Shown: positions 53,218 through 62,641, counted from the stretch's first letter. The stretch: 64,000 bases of DNA from Candidatus Harpocratesius repetitus (GCA_021498095.1 JAIZWK010000001.1:2591666-2655665), one strand, 5' to 3'. Program-made: numbers and translations. The notes: generated from the sequence alone by a model not told the origin.

Positions 53218-54144
53218 TTATTTTAATGAATCATGAGAATCATAATTATTTTGAAAAATCTCAGAGTTCTTGGAATTGATTCTTATATAACTGTTATTGT
53301 AAATTCCAGTTGCTAAAAGCGTCAAAAGCGGAAATCCAATTAATAATAATAAAAGCATGAAACCTAAAGCCAATATTAGCACAAATATATTTTCTTGATG
53401 AGCAGATGGGAAAATAATAATAAATAGATTCAACAATAATATGGGTAGAAAAAAAACTGTGAAGAAAATACCCCATGCTTTTACTATTCTACGAAATTCT
53501 GTTTTAAAAATGATATAACTTTCTTTTAAAGCCTTCCATAGATTATTCTGATATACTACACTTGGAAATGAGTGAATCCATAGCAGGAACCAGAAAAATT
53601 GAAAGATAATACGTAATCCAAGTACAAACCAATGACCTAAAGTAAATTCACCAATAACAGGTTCTGAATTCTTAAAACCGATAAAGGGTCCTGAAAAAAT
53701 CCACGATAAGGCTAACTGTAATATCGTAAGTAAATAAAATTTTGCCCAATGAGATCGGAAATAGTGAAAAGAACCTTTGAATTGAGCAAACATATCGCCA
53801 GAATTAATTATATCATTAGCTAAACCAAATTGACAATTCATGAATCCCATTAGGATTATGCCAAAAATAAGAGAGATGCCTAACCTAAAAAGTAATGAAA
53901 TGGCAAACTTATCACGTAAATCATAGAAAAAGTTAATAAATGTATAGTTCGGTATGATTGAAATAATTGAAAATAAAAGAGTTAAGCTTCCAAAAAACAG
54001 AATTAGAAAAGCAGCAATTGCGAAAAATTCTGTAAATAGGAAAGCTTTATAATTTTCTCGTAGCATTTGCCAACTTTGCTTCAGACTCATTAGAGTCGAG
54101 GGAGGCGTGCGAGAATTAGGGTTCACCGACATCTTAAGTTTCAT
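53218..54144 (-). CDS. six-helix membrane protein, probably part of the ABC exporter operon
   Basis: 308 residues, about six membrane helices, with LKQSWQMLRENYKAFLF at the first and LWKALKESYIIFKTEFRRIV mid-protein, the repeated amphipathic pattern of membrane DUFs resembling glycerophosphodiester phosphodiesterase membrane domains. No catalytic motif. It follows the ABC-2 permease by 137 bp, with a 16-bp repeat between. Start ATG 54144 or 54132. Function unknown. Confidence 0.6.
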   Translation of the reverse strand: MKLKMSVNPNSRTPPSTLMSLKQSWQMLRENYKAFLFTEFFAIAAFLILFFGSLTLLFSIISIIPNYTFINFFYDLRDKFAISLLFRLGISLIFGIILMGFMNCQFGLANDIINSGDMFAQFKGSFHYFRSHWAKFYLLTILQLALSWIFSGPFIGFKNSEPVIGEFTLGHWFVLGLRIIFQFFWFLLWIHSFPSVVYQNNLWKALKESYIIFKTEFRRIVKAWGIFFTVFFLPILLLNLFIIIFPSAHQENIFVLILALGFMLLLLLIGFPLLTLLATGIYNNSYIRINSKNSEIFQNNYDSHDSLK

Positions 54145-54174
54145 ACAAGACCGATTCTCTTATATTTTTTTGGT

Positions 54175-54222
54175 TGATAAAAAAGGAATTTGATAAAAAA
54201 GGAATTTGATAAAAAAGGAATT
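54175..54222. repeat. three tandem 16-bp units
   Basis: TGATAAAAAAGGAATT-like units start at 54175, 54191 and 54207 in the spacer between the exporter permease and the membrane protein gene. Confidence 0.75.
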
Positions 54223-54281
54223 TTGTAAGAATTTATTAAAAGAAAAAATGACAAATCAAAGATAAATTTATAATAAATATT

Positions 54282-55220
54282 CTATACTTGTTTTCTCTTA
54301 TATACGAAATATGCTATCGCAAGACAAATTACTGCGTAAATTAACAAACCAACAATTGCACCTGTAGCACTTGGAGTAATCCATTGATAATAGGTGTTTC
54401 CATCAGATGCTTCTACTCCTGGCCCTCGTTTAAATGCAATTTCCCGAAATCGATTGTCATCAGCTGGCATATTGAACCATTCTATGATAATATTTGAATA
54501 ATATGTTAAAAAATACAGAGGTTCTGCAGTGATTCCTGTGAACATAAATATCATAGAAAGTAAATTGAAAATAATCAGTAATAATAATAAACCACTAATC
54601 ATTGCTGTTGCAGATCGTTTGAACATGCTACTTAACATGGTAATGAATGCAGAAACACCGAATAAATACCATTCTGCCCACAACATTGAGCCCCAAACGA
54701 TTTTGGGAACCCCATTATATTCAATAAATGTGGTTATTCCAACTAATAAATAAAAGAAAGCCACGCTTAAAGCCGCATAAACATATCGTGCGAAGAATCT
54801 TCCAATTAGCAGTCTTTCTTTAGGTATCTTTGGAAACAGTAAATTCCCAGTTTGTTTTTCGAAATCTTCTGCAATAATTGAACCGAAAAATGTAGTTCCA
54901 ATTATTAAAATTAATAGATCAATCATTCCAAGATAAGATTGAAAATAATCTACAGCTTCAGTAGGCATTTCCGCACCTTGATTTTCTTGAATAAGTTGAA
55001 TTATTAAGAAAAGTAAATATATTCCAAGCGCGGTAATTAGCATTGCCATAAATTTCTTTGCATTTCTAAGGAATTCAAAGGACACTGTTTTTTTTATTTG
55101 AATCCAACCTCGTCGCATTCCTACACCGATCTTTTCTGTTTGTTCTAATTGAGAAATTTCTATTAAAGGAATTTTAGGTGTGGATTTTACATTATTTGAA
55201 TGTTCGATTTGTGTGCTCAT
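54282..55220 (-). CDS. ABC-2 type exporter permease
   Basis: 312 residues. A cytoplasmic N-terminus of about 55 residues, then six membrane helices. LIIGTTFFGSIIAEDFEKQTGNLLFPKIPKERLLIGRF is split by a loop and matches the ABC2 membrane family's E-x-x-x-G-x-x motif and 'F-P-x-PxxR' region. It starts 12 bases after the ABC ATPase stop with GAGGAGAT as ribosome site, so the two make one exporter. Substrate unknown; drug, lipid or peptide export are typical. Confidence 0.85.
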   Translation of the reverse strand: MSTQIEHSNNVKSTPKIPLIEISQLEQTEKIGVGMRRGWIQIKKTVSFEFLRNAKKFMAMLITALGIYLLFLIIQLIQENQGAEMPTEAVDYFQSYLGMIDLLILIIGTTFFGSIIAEDFEKQTGNLLFPKIPKERLLIGRFFARYVYAALSVAFFYLLVGITTFIEYNGVPKIVWGSMLWAEWYLFGVSAFITMLSSMFKRSATAMISGLLLLLIIFNLLSMIFMFTGITAEPLYFLTYYSNIIIEWFNMPADDNRFREIAFKRGPGVEASDGNTYYQWITPSATGAIVGLLIYAVICLAIAYFVYKRKQV

Positions 55221-55232
55221 TTTTAATCTCCT

Positions 55233-56393
55233 CTATACCTTTACTCCGGGTGTTTTTGTTTTTGTTTTTGTTTTTGCTTTTGTTTTTGTTTTTGATTTCG
55301 AATTAGAAGCTATATTTTGATTTGCTTGTATAAGCGCTTTTTGATTTGAATCTTCTTCATCCATGAATTTTAGATAAAGATCTTCTAATAACCCAGCTTT
55401 AGGAACTGAAAATTCCAAAACTTGAAAATTAGCTTTGAACAAAGCTTGAAATATCTTTAATTGATTCTCTGGGTTACCATTAAATAATATCTCAATCTGC
55501 TTAGAATTGGGATTAAATCTGATTGAATTTTCCTCTGGTGCTAGACCGGTTAATGGTTCTACTATTTGATTCAGTTGTGCAATTCGATTTGCAATTTCAT
55601 CATCAGAGTATGAATTCAATTTATAAAGTTCTAACTCAATAATACTTCCTTGAGCCCTTTGTTCTAAGTTTTCTAGTGTATCTAAAGCAATTATTTTTCC
55701 ATTTGAGATTATAGCAACACGATCAGCTACTTCACTAACCTCATAAAGTAGATGACTACTTAGAAAGATGGTTTTTCCCATTTCTTTAAGTTTCAAAATT
55801 AGTGTTCGTATTTCAGCGCGAGCTCTTGGATCTAATCCTGTATGTGGTTCATCCAATATAACTATATCTGGATCATGCACAATTGCGCTCATTATTCCAA
55901 TTTTTTGGCGCATTCCTTTTGAAAATCCCTTCATTTTTACATCAATCCAATCAGATAATTCAACCATTTCAACAACTTCTTCAACACGTTTTTTGACTTT
56001 GTTATGAGGATATCCCTTTAATTCAGCAAAATAGCTTAAAATCTCTCTTGGAGTCATGTTTCCATAGAATGTAGGGTTTTCAATCAGAAATCCAACATTG
56101 TTAAGTAAGATATCTTTAGACTGATTTGTTAATGGTGCCAAATGATCATTTGCTCTTATAAATATCGTTCCTTCTGTAGGTCGTAGTAATCTCGCCAACA
56201 TTTTCATAGTCGTTGATTTTCCTGCTCCGTTTGGTCCTAAAAATCCAAGTACTTCACCACGAAAGATTTCAAAAGAAATATTAGACACAGCAGTAAAATT
56301 ACCAAATTTCTTGGTGACATGTTCAAAGCGAACAAACGGTTCTTTATTTTTATTCAAATCATCTTGTAATGTCATATTTTGATCACAGTTCAT
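55233..56393 (-). CDS. ABC exporter ATPase
   Basis: 386 residues. Walker A GPNGAGKSTTMK near 54, signature FSKGMRQKIGIMSAI near 160, Walker B DIVILDEPHTGLDP near 178 and the H-loop SSHLLYE near 213. The C-terminal 100 residues are a substrate or regulatory extension as in CcmA-like drug exporter ATPases, ending in a TKTKAKTKTKTKTP repeat from 6-bp tandem DNA. Forms an exporter with the ABC-2 permease. Start ATG 56393 has no clear ribosome site. Three palindromic sites lie within 115 bases upstream. Confidence 0.92.
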   Translation of the reverse strand: MNCDQNMTLQDDLNKNKEPFVRFEHVTKKFGNFTAVSNISFEIFRGEVLGFLGPNGAGKSTTMKMLARLLRPTEGTIFIRANDHLAPLTNQSKDILLNNVGFLIENPTFYGNMTPREILSYFAELKGYPHNKVKKRVEEVVEMVELSDWIDVKMKGFSKGMRQKIGIMSAIVHDPDIVILDEPHTGLDPRARAEIRTLILKLKEMGKTIFLSSHLLYEVSEVADRVAIISNGKIIALDTLENLEQRAQGSIIELELYKLNSYSDDEIANRIAQLNQIVEPLTGLAPEENSIRFNPNSKQIEILFNGNPENQLKIFQALFKANFQVLEFSVPKAGLLEDLYLKFMDEEDSNQKALIQANQNIASNSKSKTKTKAKTKTKTKTPGVKV

Positions 56394-56407
56394 TTAGTAA
56401 TAAGATA

Positions 56408-56421
56408 ATTGCAGTTGCAAT
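56408..56421. promoter_or_regulatory. palindrome ATTGCA-GT-TGCAAT
   Basis: Perfect six-base arms, 15-28 bases upstream of the ABC ATPase start on the minus strand. The nearest of three TGCA-centred palindromes. Confidence 0.55.
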
Positions 56422-56431
56422 ATTACAAACG

Positions 56432-56447
56432 TTTGCATAAATGCAAA
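56432..56447. promoter_or_regulatory. palindrome TTTGCAT-AA-ATGCAAA
   Basis: Seven-base perfect arms (16 bp total), 39-54 bases upstream of the ABC ATPase start. Probable operator for the ArsR-like regulator at the far end of the operon. Confidence 0.55.
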
Positions 56448-56487
56448 ACATTACCTTATAGAATTAATAGAATTATTAGTATTTAAA

Positions 56488-56505
56488 TTTTGCATATTTG
56501 CAAAA
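56488..56505. promoter_or_regulatory. palindrome TTTTGCA-TATT-TGCAAAA
   Basis: Seven-base perfect arms, 18 bp, 95-112 bases upstream of the ABC ATPase start and 145 before the divergent gene at 56650. Confidence 0.55.
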
Positions 56506-56649
56506 TATATTAATTTGAATTTTTAGTTGGTTATTTTGAGTTACAGAAATCACATTTAGAAAATTTTTTTTTCTATTTTCTTAAAAGAAAAAGCTTCAAC
56601 ATTGGTGATAAAAAACCTTTTTTGGAGTTACAGCTGATTTTTCTTACTA

Positions 56650-57276
56650 ATGGAAAATTTACCCACACTTCGAACTTATTATTGTTTAATTGTTGAACAG
56701 TATTTGAAAGAAAAATTTCCAGGTAAAGCACAAGTTTATAGTGACAAATTCAAGAAAATTTTTGAAGAATTAATTGATTCTCCTAAAAATAGTCAATTTT
56801 TTGGGAATAAAACTGCAAATTTACATGCAATCAACCCAATTTTTGTGATTGCGTTTTCTAAAGCAATAGAAGCAGAAAACTATCAAAAGAATCAAATTCA
56901 ATCCATGATCATGGAGATTTATAAAATAATGGTTAAACCATTATTGGATAAACAGTTGCAATCTATGAAAAATGCAAAGATTCCATGGAAACATTTTATC
57001 GAAATTACAAAAAACGGAAATCACAAATTATATGAAAATGAATACTTTCAAGTTGAATATGTTGTAGAAGACAGATTACGGTTTGGATTTAATATTAACA
57101 GATGCTACTATTTTGATATTTTTAAAGCAAATAATCAAGAAAGACTTGCATCAATACTTTGTCAATATGATAACCTTTTAGCTGAAAACCTGAATAAATG
57201 GGTTCGATTTCAGCGTAATTCTACGATTGCTGAAGGAAATTCCAAATGTGAATTTCGATATTTTCGGAATATTTGA
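56650..57276 (+). CDS. L-2-amino-thiazoline-4-carboxylate hydrolase-like protein
   Basis: 208 residues. The N-terminal half is helical (TYYCLIVEQYLKEKFPGKA). The C-terminal part FGFNINRCYYFDIF, SILCQYDNLLAENLNKWV, RNSTIAEGNSKCEFRYF has the ordered Cys, Cys-x-x-D and C-x-F-R features of the ATC-hydrolase family. That family opens a thiazoline ring in cysteine analogue breakdown, though many members have other unknown roles. ATG 56650 has no clear ribosome site. Divergent from the ABC exporter. Confidence 0.6.
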   Translation: MENLPTLRTYYCLIVEQYLKEKFPGKAQVYSDKFKKIFEELIDSPKNSQFFGNKTANLHAINPIFVIAFSKAIEAENYQKNQIQSMIMEIYKIMVKPLLDKQLQSMKNAKIPWKHFIEITKNGNHKLYENEYFQVEYVVEDRLRFGFNINRCYYFDIFKANNQERLASILCQYDNLLAENLNKWVRFQRNSTIAEGNSKCEFRYFRNI

Positions 57277-57860
57277 AAAAATCGAGATTTTAAAAATATT
57301 GGCTGACTTCTCACACTTCTCACACTTGATAAATTTTTTTACTAATTGTTCAGTATGGCTTAATAAGAAAGAAAAATTTAATTTTTAATTTAAAGAGGAT
57401 CTAACAATTTTTATTATTGTAAAGATTTTTAATTTTACGGCTCAATATTGCTCTGATTTTATATTTTTATCCTGTTTTTATTTAGTCGGTTTTTTTGGAA
57501 TAATATTTAGTGAAATACTAAACATCATAAAGGATAGCAAGGATTTTATCTGTATTCTAATTATTAGTGACAAATTGATAAAAACCAGACTTTGGTGAAA
57601 TGGGCAAATATTTATTGTTTAATTACTAGCAGATTGAAAAAGACCAAATTTAACCTAATCACCAAATGATATTGCAAGAATATCGAGATTGGCTTGTGGA
57701 TCTATTTTTTCAAACTTTTGATTTATAACGAAATTAACATTTACCAGAACCAGATGGTGGATGAGAATAATGTAATAAAATTTATTTCAATGGGGACCTT
57801 AAAAAAAGATTTTTTGTGAATTCCGGAAGGCTTATAACAAGAAAATCAAAAGCTGTAATA
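57277..57860. other. gene-free spacer
   Basis: About 585 AT-rich bases upstream of the LRR gene. Apart from a short direct repeat (TTCTCACAC at about 57308 and 57317) I see no gene, RNA or large palindrome. Confidence 0.5.
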
Positions 57861-59189
57861 ATGAAAATAGTTTTTGTAATCACTTCCCGGGGAACTGTTG
57901 CTATTACAGTTAATTCAGGTGATTCGGTTAATGATTTAATTAAACGAGTGAGGGAAGCTTCTGGAGTGAATTATCAATCTTTTGATCTTTATACCCCACT
58001 TGGTATAATTAGTAATGATAATTCAGATATTTATAATTTGATTAATGATCAATCAAAAGTAAAATTTTTTGAGAAGGATTTTATTATAAATTTAGAAATT
58101 GATAAAAGAATTAAAGGGTCTAATTATGGAATTTTGTATCTCGATAATATAAAATTAACAAAAGTACCAATGGACAAAATCCAAATTCTAAATAATAAAG
58201 AAAATATACGTGTACTCAATTTATCTTATAATCGACTTGGAATTTTACCAGAGAGCATAGGTAATCTTAAGTACCTTCAACAACTGAGAATAAACGATAA
58301 TGAATTAAGTTCTCTCCCTGAGAGTATAGCTAAGCTCACCAACCTACAGATATTAGGAATTAATTATAATCTATTGTCTTTTCTCCCAGGAAGTATAGGA
58401 AATCTAGTTAACCTTACATACCTTAGTCTAGAAGGTAATTTATTAACTACTCTTCCAGAGAGTATAGGTAAGCTTGTCAACCTTAAAGAATTGAATTTAG
58501 AAGGTAATAAAATAACTACTCTCCCAGAGAGTATTGGTGACTTAACTAACCTCCAAAAATTGTATATTAATAGAAATCAATTAAATTCTATACCTGAGAG
58601 TATAAGTAAGCTTGTCAATCTTAAAGAATTGTATTTAGAATATAATGAATTAACTACTCTCCCAGAGAGTATAGGTAAGCTTGTCAACCTTAAAGAATTG
58701 TATTTAGAATATAATGAATTAACTACTCTCCCAGAGAGTATAGGTGACTTAACTAACCTCCAAAAATTGTATATTCATAGTAATCAATTAAATTCTATAC
58801 CTGAAAATATCGGAGATTTAACTAACCTTCAAGAATTTCAAATTAATAATAATCAGCTAAAGTCTCTTCCCGAAAGTATAGGAAAGTTAACTAATCTCCA
58901 AAAATTGTATATTCATGGTAATCAATTAAATTCTATACCAGAGAATATAGATAATCTGAGGTCCCTCAAAAGTTTATATATTACGAATAACAAATTAACA
59001 TCTCTTCCAGAGACCCTGGGTAATTTGGCTAAGTTGACTTATCTTGATATTGAGGATAATAAAATAGTTAAATTGCCGGATAGTATAACTAAATTGAAGC
59101 TAAAAACCTTAAATATACAAAGAAATCCACTTAAATTATCAAGAAAGATCAAAAAATGGATTAAATCAATAGATAATGTGCATCGATAA
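57861..59189 (+). CDS. ubiquitin-like domain fused to leucine-rich repeats
   Basis: 442 residues from ATG 57861, which opens the ubiquitin-like domain; GTG 57816 is rejected. Residues 1-75: MKIVFVITSRGTVAITVNSG, DSVNDLIKRVREASGVN, FDLYTPLGI, VKFFE follow the beta-grasp order of ubiquitin (strand-turn-strand-helix-strand). A linker, then about 13 LRRs of 23 residues with consensus LPESIGxLxNLxxLxLxxN (residues about 120-430). There is no signal peptide or GTPase (Roc) domain. Several repeats are recent duplications at DNA level. The LRR class is that of ROCO and small Ras-binding LRR proteins. Likely protein-binding. Confidence 0.8.
   Translation: MKIVFVITSRGTVAITVNSGDSVNDLIKRVREASGVNYQSFDLYTPLGIISNDNSDIYNLINDQSKVKFFEKDFIINLEIDKRIKGSNYGILYLDNIKLTKVPMDKIQILNNKENIRVLNLSYNRLGILPESIGNLKYLQQLRINDNELSSLPESIAKLTNLQILGINYNLLSFLPGSIGNLVNLTYLSLEGNLLTTLPESIGKLVNLKELNLEGNKITTLPESIGDLTNLQKLYINRNQLNSIPESISKLVNLKELYLEYNELTTLPESIGKLVNLKELYLEYNELTTLPESIGDLTNLQKLYIHSNQLNSIPENIGDLTNLQEFQINNNQLKSLPESIGKLTNLQKLYIHGNQLNSIPENIDNLRSLKSLYITNNKLTSLPETLGNLAKLTYLDIEDNKIVKLPDSITKLKLKTLNIQRNPLKLSRKIKKWIKSIDNVHR
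58606..58743 (+). repeat. 69-bp tandem duplication within the LRR gene
   Basis: 58606-58674 and 58675-58743 differ at one base by eye and encode three LRR-unit lengths (69 bp = 23 codons each). A related copy lies near 58466. It shows recent repeat expansion in frame. Confidence 0.9.
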
Positions 59190-59241
59190 AAATACCTCTG
59201 CTTCCATGTTCAACAACTGAAATAAAAAGGAAAAAGGTTAT

Positions 59242-60987
59242 ATGAAGATAAAAAAAGCGACCATTGTCAAAAATGCAATAATATATACTCTTGATCAGAG
59301 CAACTCAATTTTTGAATCAATGCTGATTATCGATGGATTTATAGAAAAATTAGGAACAATAGAAGAAATTGATGAATTTTGGAGAGATTATTATAAGAAA
59401 AATAATTCTTTAAAATTCAATGTTGAACTAAATGAAATTGATTTACAAAAGAAATTCGTCTATCCAGGCTTTATTGATGCGCATCTTCATCCTATTACTT
59501 GTATTGTAAATAATACATGCTTTAATTGTGAAAATCTCCGTTCATTTGAAGAATTTGCACAAGGATTAAAGAATTTTGCTAGAAAACTTTTCACAATAAA
59601 TACACCTGTATCATCAGGTGAAAATCAAAAATATTCTTCAGATCAGTGGATAGTCGCGATTAAGTTCAATGAACAAAATTTCACCGATCCTAATCAACGA
59701 ATTCTACCAAATCGCTGGAATTTAGATGATGTTATTTCTTCACATCCTATAGTGGTTTATCGCTACGATTTACATATTGTTTGTTTGAACTCAAGAGCTT
59801 TAGAAATTCTTGGAATAGATAATTCACCTTATTCTTTAGATTCAAGACATAAAATTCAATATGGAGAAATTAGAGTGGATAAAAATGGCATTCCAAATGG
59901 GCTCTTAACCGAAGATGCGATGAAACTACTCGATCCTATGATTCCCATACCAACTAAATCTGAATTAATAGATGCGATGAATAGATTTTCTTTTGAATTA
60001 GGATCTCATGGGATAACTGCTATAGGTGCAGTAGTTTCAGAGCAATATCTCCCAATATTAGAAAAGTTGGATTTTTTTAAATCTTTTCCCCAAGATGTCG
60101 CTTTTTATTTCAATGTTAAAGAAATCTCTAATGTAATTTCGTTACGAAAGAAAATCCAAGTAATTTCATCAAAAAAAGATCACATTTCTGTAAATGGATT
60201 AAAAAGATTTATGGATGGCTCGTTTGGAGCAAAAACCGCTTGGTTATATCAACCTTACAATAATTTAGGAGAAACGGATACAAAAACAAACGATACTTTT
60301 TTATCGGGAATGTGTGCTACAAATTTGGAACAATTAGCAAGGGATCTTAAAGAAGCTTCTAAACAAGAATTAGATGTAATGGTGCATGCGATAGGAGATC
60401 GCGCTAATAAAGAACTTGTTGCATTGATTTCTAATCATTGGAAAAAATTTAATCTAAAATCTAATAAACATAATTTTCCTCGTATTAGAATTGAACATGC
60501 ATCAATGTTGTCAATCGAAGTTATTAGAGAAATGGCCAAGTTAAATATAATTCCTGTATCGCAACCGGAATTTATCCGAAGTGAATCTTCTTGGTTGATT
60601 GATTATATTGGAGACGAGAGAATAAAGATAACATATCCTTTTCGAGATTTAATTAAACATGGATTACCTTTAGCAGGAGCATCAGATGCGCCAGTTGAAT
60701 CTTTAAGTGTTTTGCGTGCTTTACAAGATTGCATTTTACGTTTTGGATTAAATCCCAGTCAATCAATTTCTATACAAGATGCACTTAAATTATATACTCA
60801 AAATGCAGCTTATGCAATTCATCAAGAACATATAAGAGGAACGTTAGAAAAGGGAAAAATCGCAGATTTTATTGTTTTCAAAGATGATCTTTTAAAAATA
60901 AACCCAAAAGAAATAGATAAAATAAAAATTTATCAAACATACCATAGAGGTATTTGTATTTTTGATAATAATATAAAAAGAGCTTAG
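59242..60987 (+). CDS. YtcJ-like amidohydrolase
   Basis: 581 residues. VYPGFIDAHLHPIT near residue 75 has the HxH metal motif; DVMVHAIGDRANKELV near 382 and RIEHASML near 418 are the next His pair, and AGASDAPVESLSVLRAL near 480 the final Asp. These fit COG1574 amidohydrolases (YtcJ, N-substituted formamide deformylase). An N-terminal beta sandwich and a C-terminal LEKGKIADFIVFKDDLL strand pair complete it. Substrate unknown. ATG 59242 follows AAAGGTT. It lies 52 bp after the LRR gene on the same strand. Confidence 0.85.
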   Translation: MKIKKATIVKNAIIYTLDQSNSIFESMLIIDGFIEKLGTIEEIDEFWRDYYKKNNSLKFNVELNEIDLQKKFVYPGFIDAHLHPITCIVNNTCFNCENLRSFEEFAQGLKNFARKLFTINTPVSSGENQKYSSDQWIVAIKFNEQNFTDPNQRILPNRWNLDDVISSHPIVVYRYDLHIVCLNSRALEILGIDNSPYSLDSRHKIQYGEIRVDKNGIPNGLLTEDAMKLLDPMIPIPTKSELIDAMNRFSFELGSHGITAIGAVVSEQYLPILEKLDFFKSFPQDVAFYFNVKEISNVISLRKKIQVISSKKDHISVNGLKRFMDGSFGAKTAWLYQPYNNLGETDTKTNDTFLSGMCATNLEQLARDLKEASKQELDVMVHAIGDRANKELVALISNHWKKFNLKSNKHNFPRIRIEHASMLSIEVIREMAKLNIIPVSQPEFIRSESSWLIDYIGDERIKITYPFRDLIKHGLPLAGASDAPVESLSVLRALQDCILRFGLNPSQSISIQDALKLYTQNAAYAIHQEHIRGTLEKGKIADFIVFKDDLLKINPKEIDKIKIYQTYHRGICIFDNNIKRA

Positions 60988-60996
60988 AGATCCTTA

Positions 60997-61188
60997 TTAT
61001 TTTTGAGATTGTTCATGACACCATTGCTCTTTGCATTGGCGGGAGCAAAATTTGTGCTCAGGTGGATCTTGGCTGATATTTTTATGTACAACATGTCGTT
61101 TTGGAAGAGGTTTTCCGCAATAATTGCATTTTTCGGGCTGTTTAATTGATTTTGGTAATATGATATCAGAAAAATTTGATACTCCCAT
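60997..61188 (-). CDS. small zinc-ribbon protein (DUF2116-like)
   Basis: 63 residues. KCNYCGKPLPKRHVVH and HKFCSRQCKEQW provide four Cys (CxxC ... CxxxC) for one zinc site, the DUF2116 Zn-ribbon pattern found in archaea. Convergent with the amidohydrolase by nine bases. Role unknown, possibly nucleic-acid or protein binding. Confidence 0.75.
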   Translation of the reverse strand: MGVSNFSDIILPKSIKQPEKCNYCGKPLPKRHVVHKNISQDPPEHKFCSRQCKEQWCHEQSQK

Positions 61189-61320
61189 AAAAAATTTAAT
61201 ATGAAATTATTCTTTAAATTATCGAAAAAACTTCAAGTGTGCTTCAACAGCAAAAAAATTTTTGATCAAACTTAATCATTGATCGCTTAATTTATATAGA
61301 TCTTTCCTAAATTTAATTCT

Positions 61321-62046
61321 ATGGTGACCATCTCCGAAATATCACGCCTTCTTGGAGTTACTCCCGCAACTCTGCGCAGATGGGATAGAAACGGATACCT
61401 CGTTCCAAAAAGAACTTTTGGAAATCACCGCCGATACTCATGGGAACAGTTGGCGGATTTTCTGCTCGAATCGGTTAATCTACCCTGCTAACAAGCGGAG
61501 GAAACTGTAAAATCGACCTATATCTATGCAAGAGTTTCATCGTTCAAGCAGAAAAAGGATGGAAATCTTGACAGACAGGTCGAACGATTGAAAAAATATC
61601 ACAAAGAGCATTTTACTGATGAATCACCTGCCAAAGTAATTAAAGAATACGGCTCTGGACTGAATCCGATGCGTCGAGGGTTGTGGCGGCTGCTGAAGCA
61701 AAATGAGCAGAGGAAGATGGCACGGGTGCTGATTGCTTATAAAGATCAGCTCACAAGATTCGGATTTCCGTTTTTAGAATATGTTTGCAGAATTTACGAT
61801 GTGCCGATAATCGAGGTGGAGCGTGGATTGAATACTTCTTTAGAGGAACAGCTGGTGACGGATTTGATGGCGCTGATTGCGTCGTTTTCGGGCAAATTGT
61901 ATCAGTTGCGGGCGCTTCAGGCAAAAGGCTACGATAGAGAGGAGAAAGAGCGGGAAAGAATTGATGCCATTATCGAGAGGTATGTTAGGAGGGATTCGGA
62001 AAGAAAACTGAGCAAGTTGACAAGTTATGGAGTCTACGAGAAGTAA
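61321..62046 (+). pseudogene. tnpA: IS607-type serine resolvase with in-frame stop
   Basis: Reading from ATG 61321 gives a MerR-like helix-turn-helix (TISEISRLLGVTPATLRRW), TAA at 61489-61491 after 56 codons, then in the same frame YIYARVSSFKQKKDGNLDRQ with the catalytic Ser and the rest of the resolvase to TAA 62044. One nonsense codon breaks an otherwise intact protein of about 240 residues. GC-richer than surroundings. A TATA-like TTTATATA lies about 30 bases upstream and TGATCAAA 55 upstream. A restart at ATG 61588 would lack the catalytic Ser. Confidence 0.85.
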
Positions 62047-62180
62047 AAGAGATTCCGATTGAATTTACCCATAACCCAAGGCTGTGGATTAACATTTCAA
62101 ATCTTCCTCACATCCCTCATATTTCCTTTCTACCGATTGAGCTTTGGGACTGCACCCAGTTTGAAAACAGCGAATCATTC

Positions 62181-62435
62181 ATGTATGATTTTGATTCTTT
62201 CATCCATCCCCGAAAGCAAGAGAATATCGAGCGTTATAAGGAGTGGGAGAAGCTATTTTTTGAAGAATACGGGTTTGAAACAGTTTGGACCGCTGAGCGG
62301 ATTAAATTTATGGATTATGCGTTAATTGCTGCGGAGCAAATTCCAGAAAAAGAACTGCGTGAAGAATTTATAAGGTGGGCAAAAAAGTTCAGACCCAGAT
62401 TTAAATTGAAAAGCGGTTATGAATTGATAATGTAA
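62181..62435 (+). CDS. IS607-associated ORF, unrecognised
   Basis: 84 residues from ATG 62181, but the coding-like frame is open from 61989 and reads IPIEFTHNPRLWINISNLP and FLPIELWDCTQFENSES before the ATG, so the original start was probably earlier or the gene was joined to the resolvase by a frameshift. The later part (RYKEWEKLFFEEYGFETVW, IPEKELREEFIRWAKKFRPR) is helical. Same elevated GC as the resolvase. It does not look like the TnpB start. Function unknown. Confidence 0.5.
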   Translation: MYDFDSFIHPRKQENIERYKEWEKLFFEEYGFETVWTAERIKFMDYALIAAEQIPEKELREEFIRWAKKFRPRFKLKSGYELIM

Positions 62436-62447
62436 ATCTTCTGATAA

Positions 62448-62636
62448 ATGAGAACAACACATTTAGAAAAGTCAACAAGTAAAATTAAAATAAAAACCTC
62501 GGATACTAATCAAATATCTTTATCAGAATATACAGCCAGAAAGAATTTTGAGCAGAGAAAATTGATAAAACATTCAAACAGTACTGTAAAAGCGGTTGCT
62601 CTACTTCAGCAGAAAAAAAACCAGATAGAAAATTAA
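62448..62636 (+). CDS. short basic ORF before the MITE
   Basis: 62 residues, rich in Lys, Ser and Thr (KSTSKIKIKTSDTNQISLSE), ending five bases before the MITE. It could be the first part of a gene cut by the MITE, or not be a gene. No domain recognised. Confidence 0.3.
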   Translation: MRTTHLEKSTSKIKIKTSDTNQISLSEYTARKNFEQRKLIKHSNSTVKAVALLQQKKNQIEN

Positions 62637-62641
62637 TTTAA

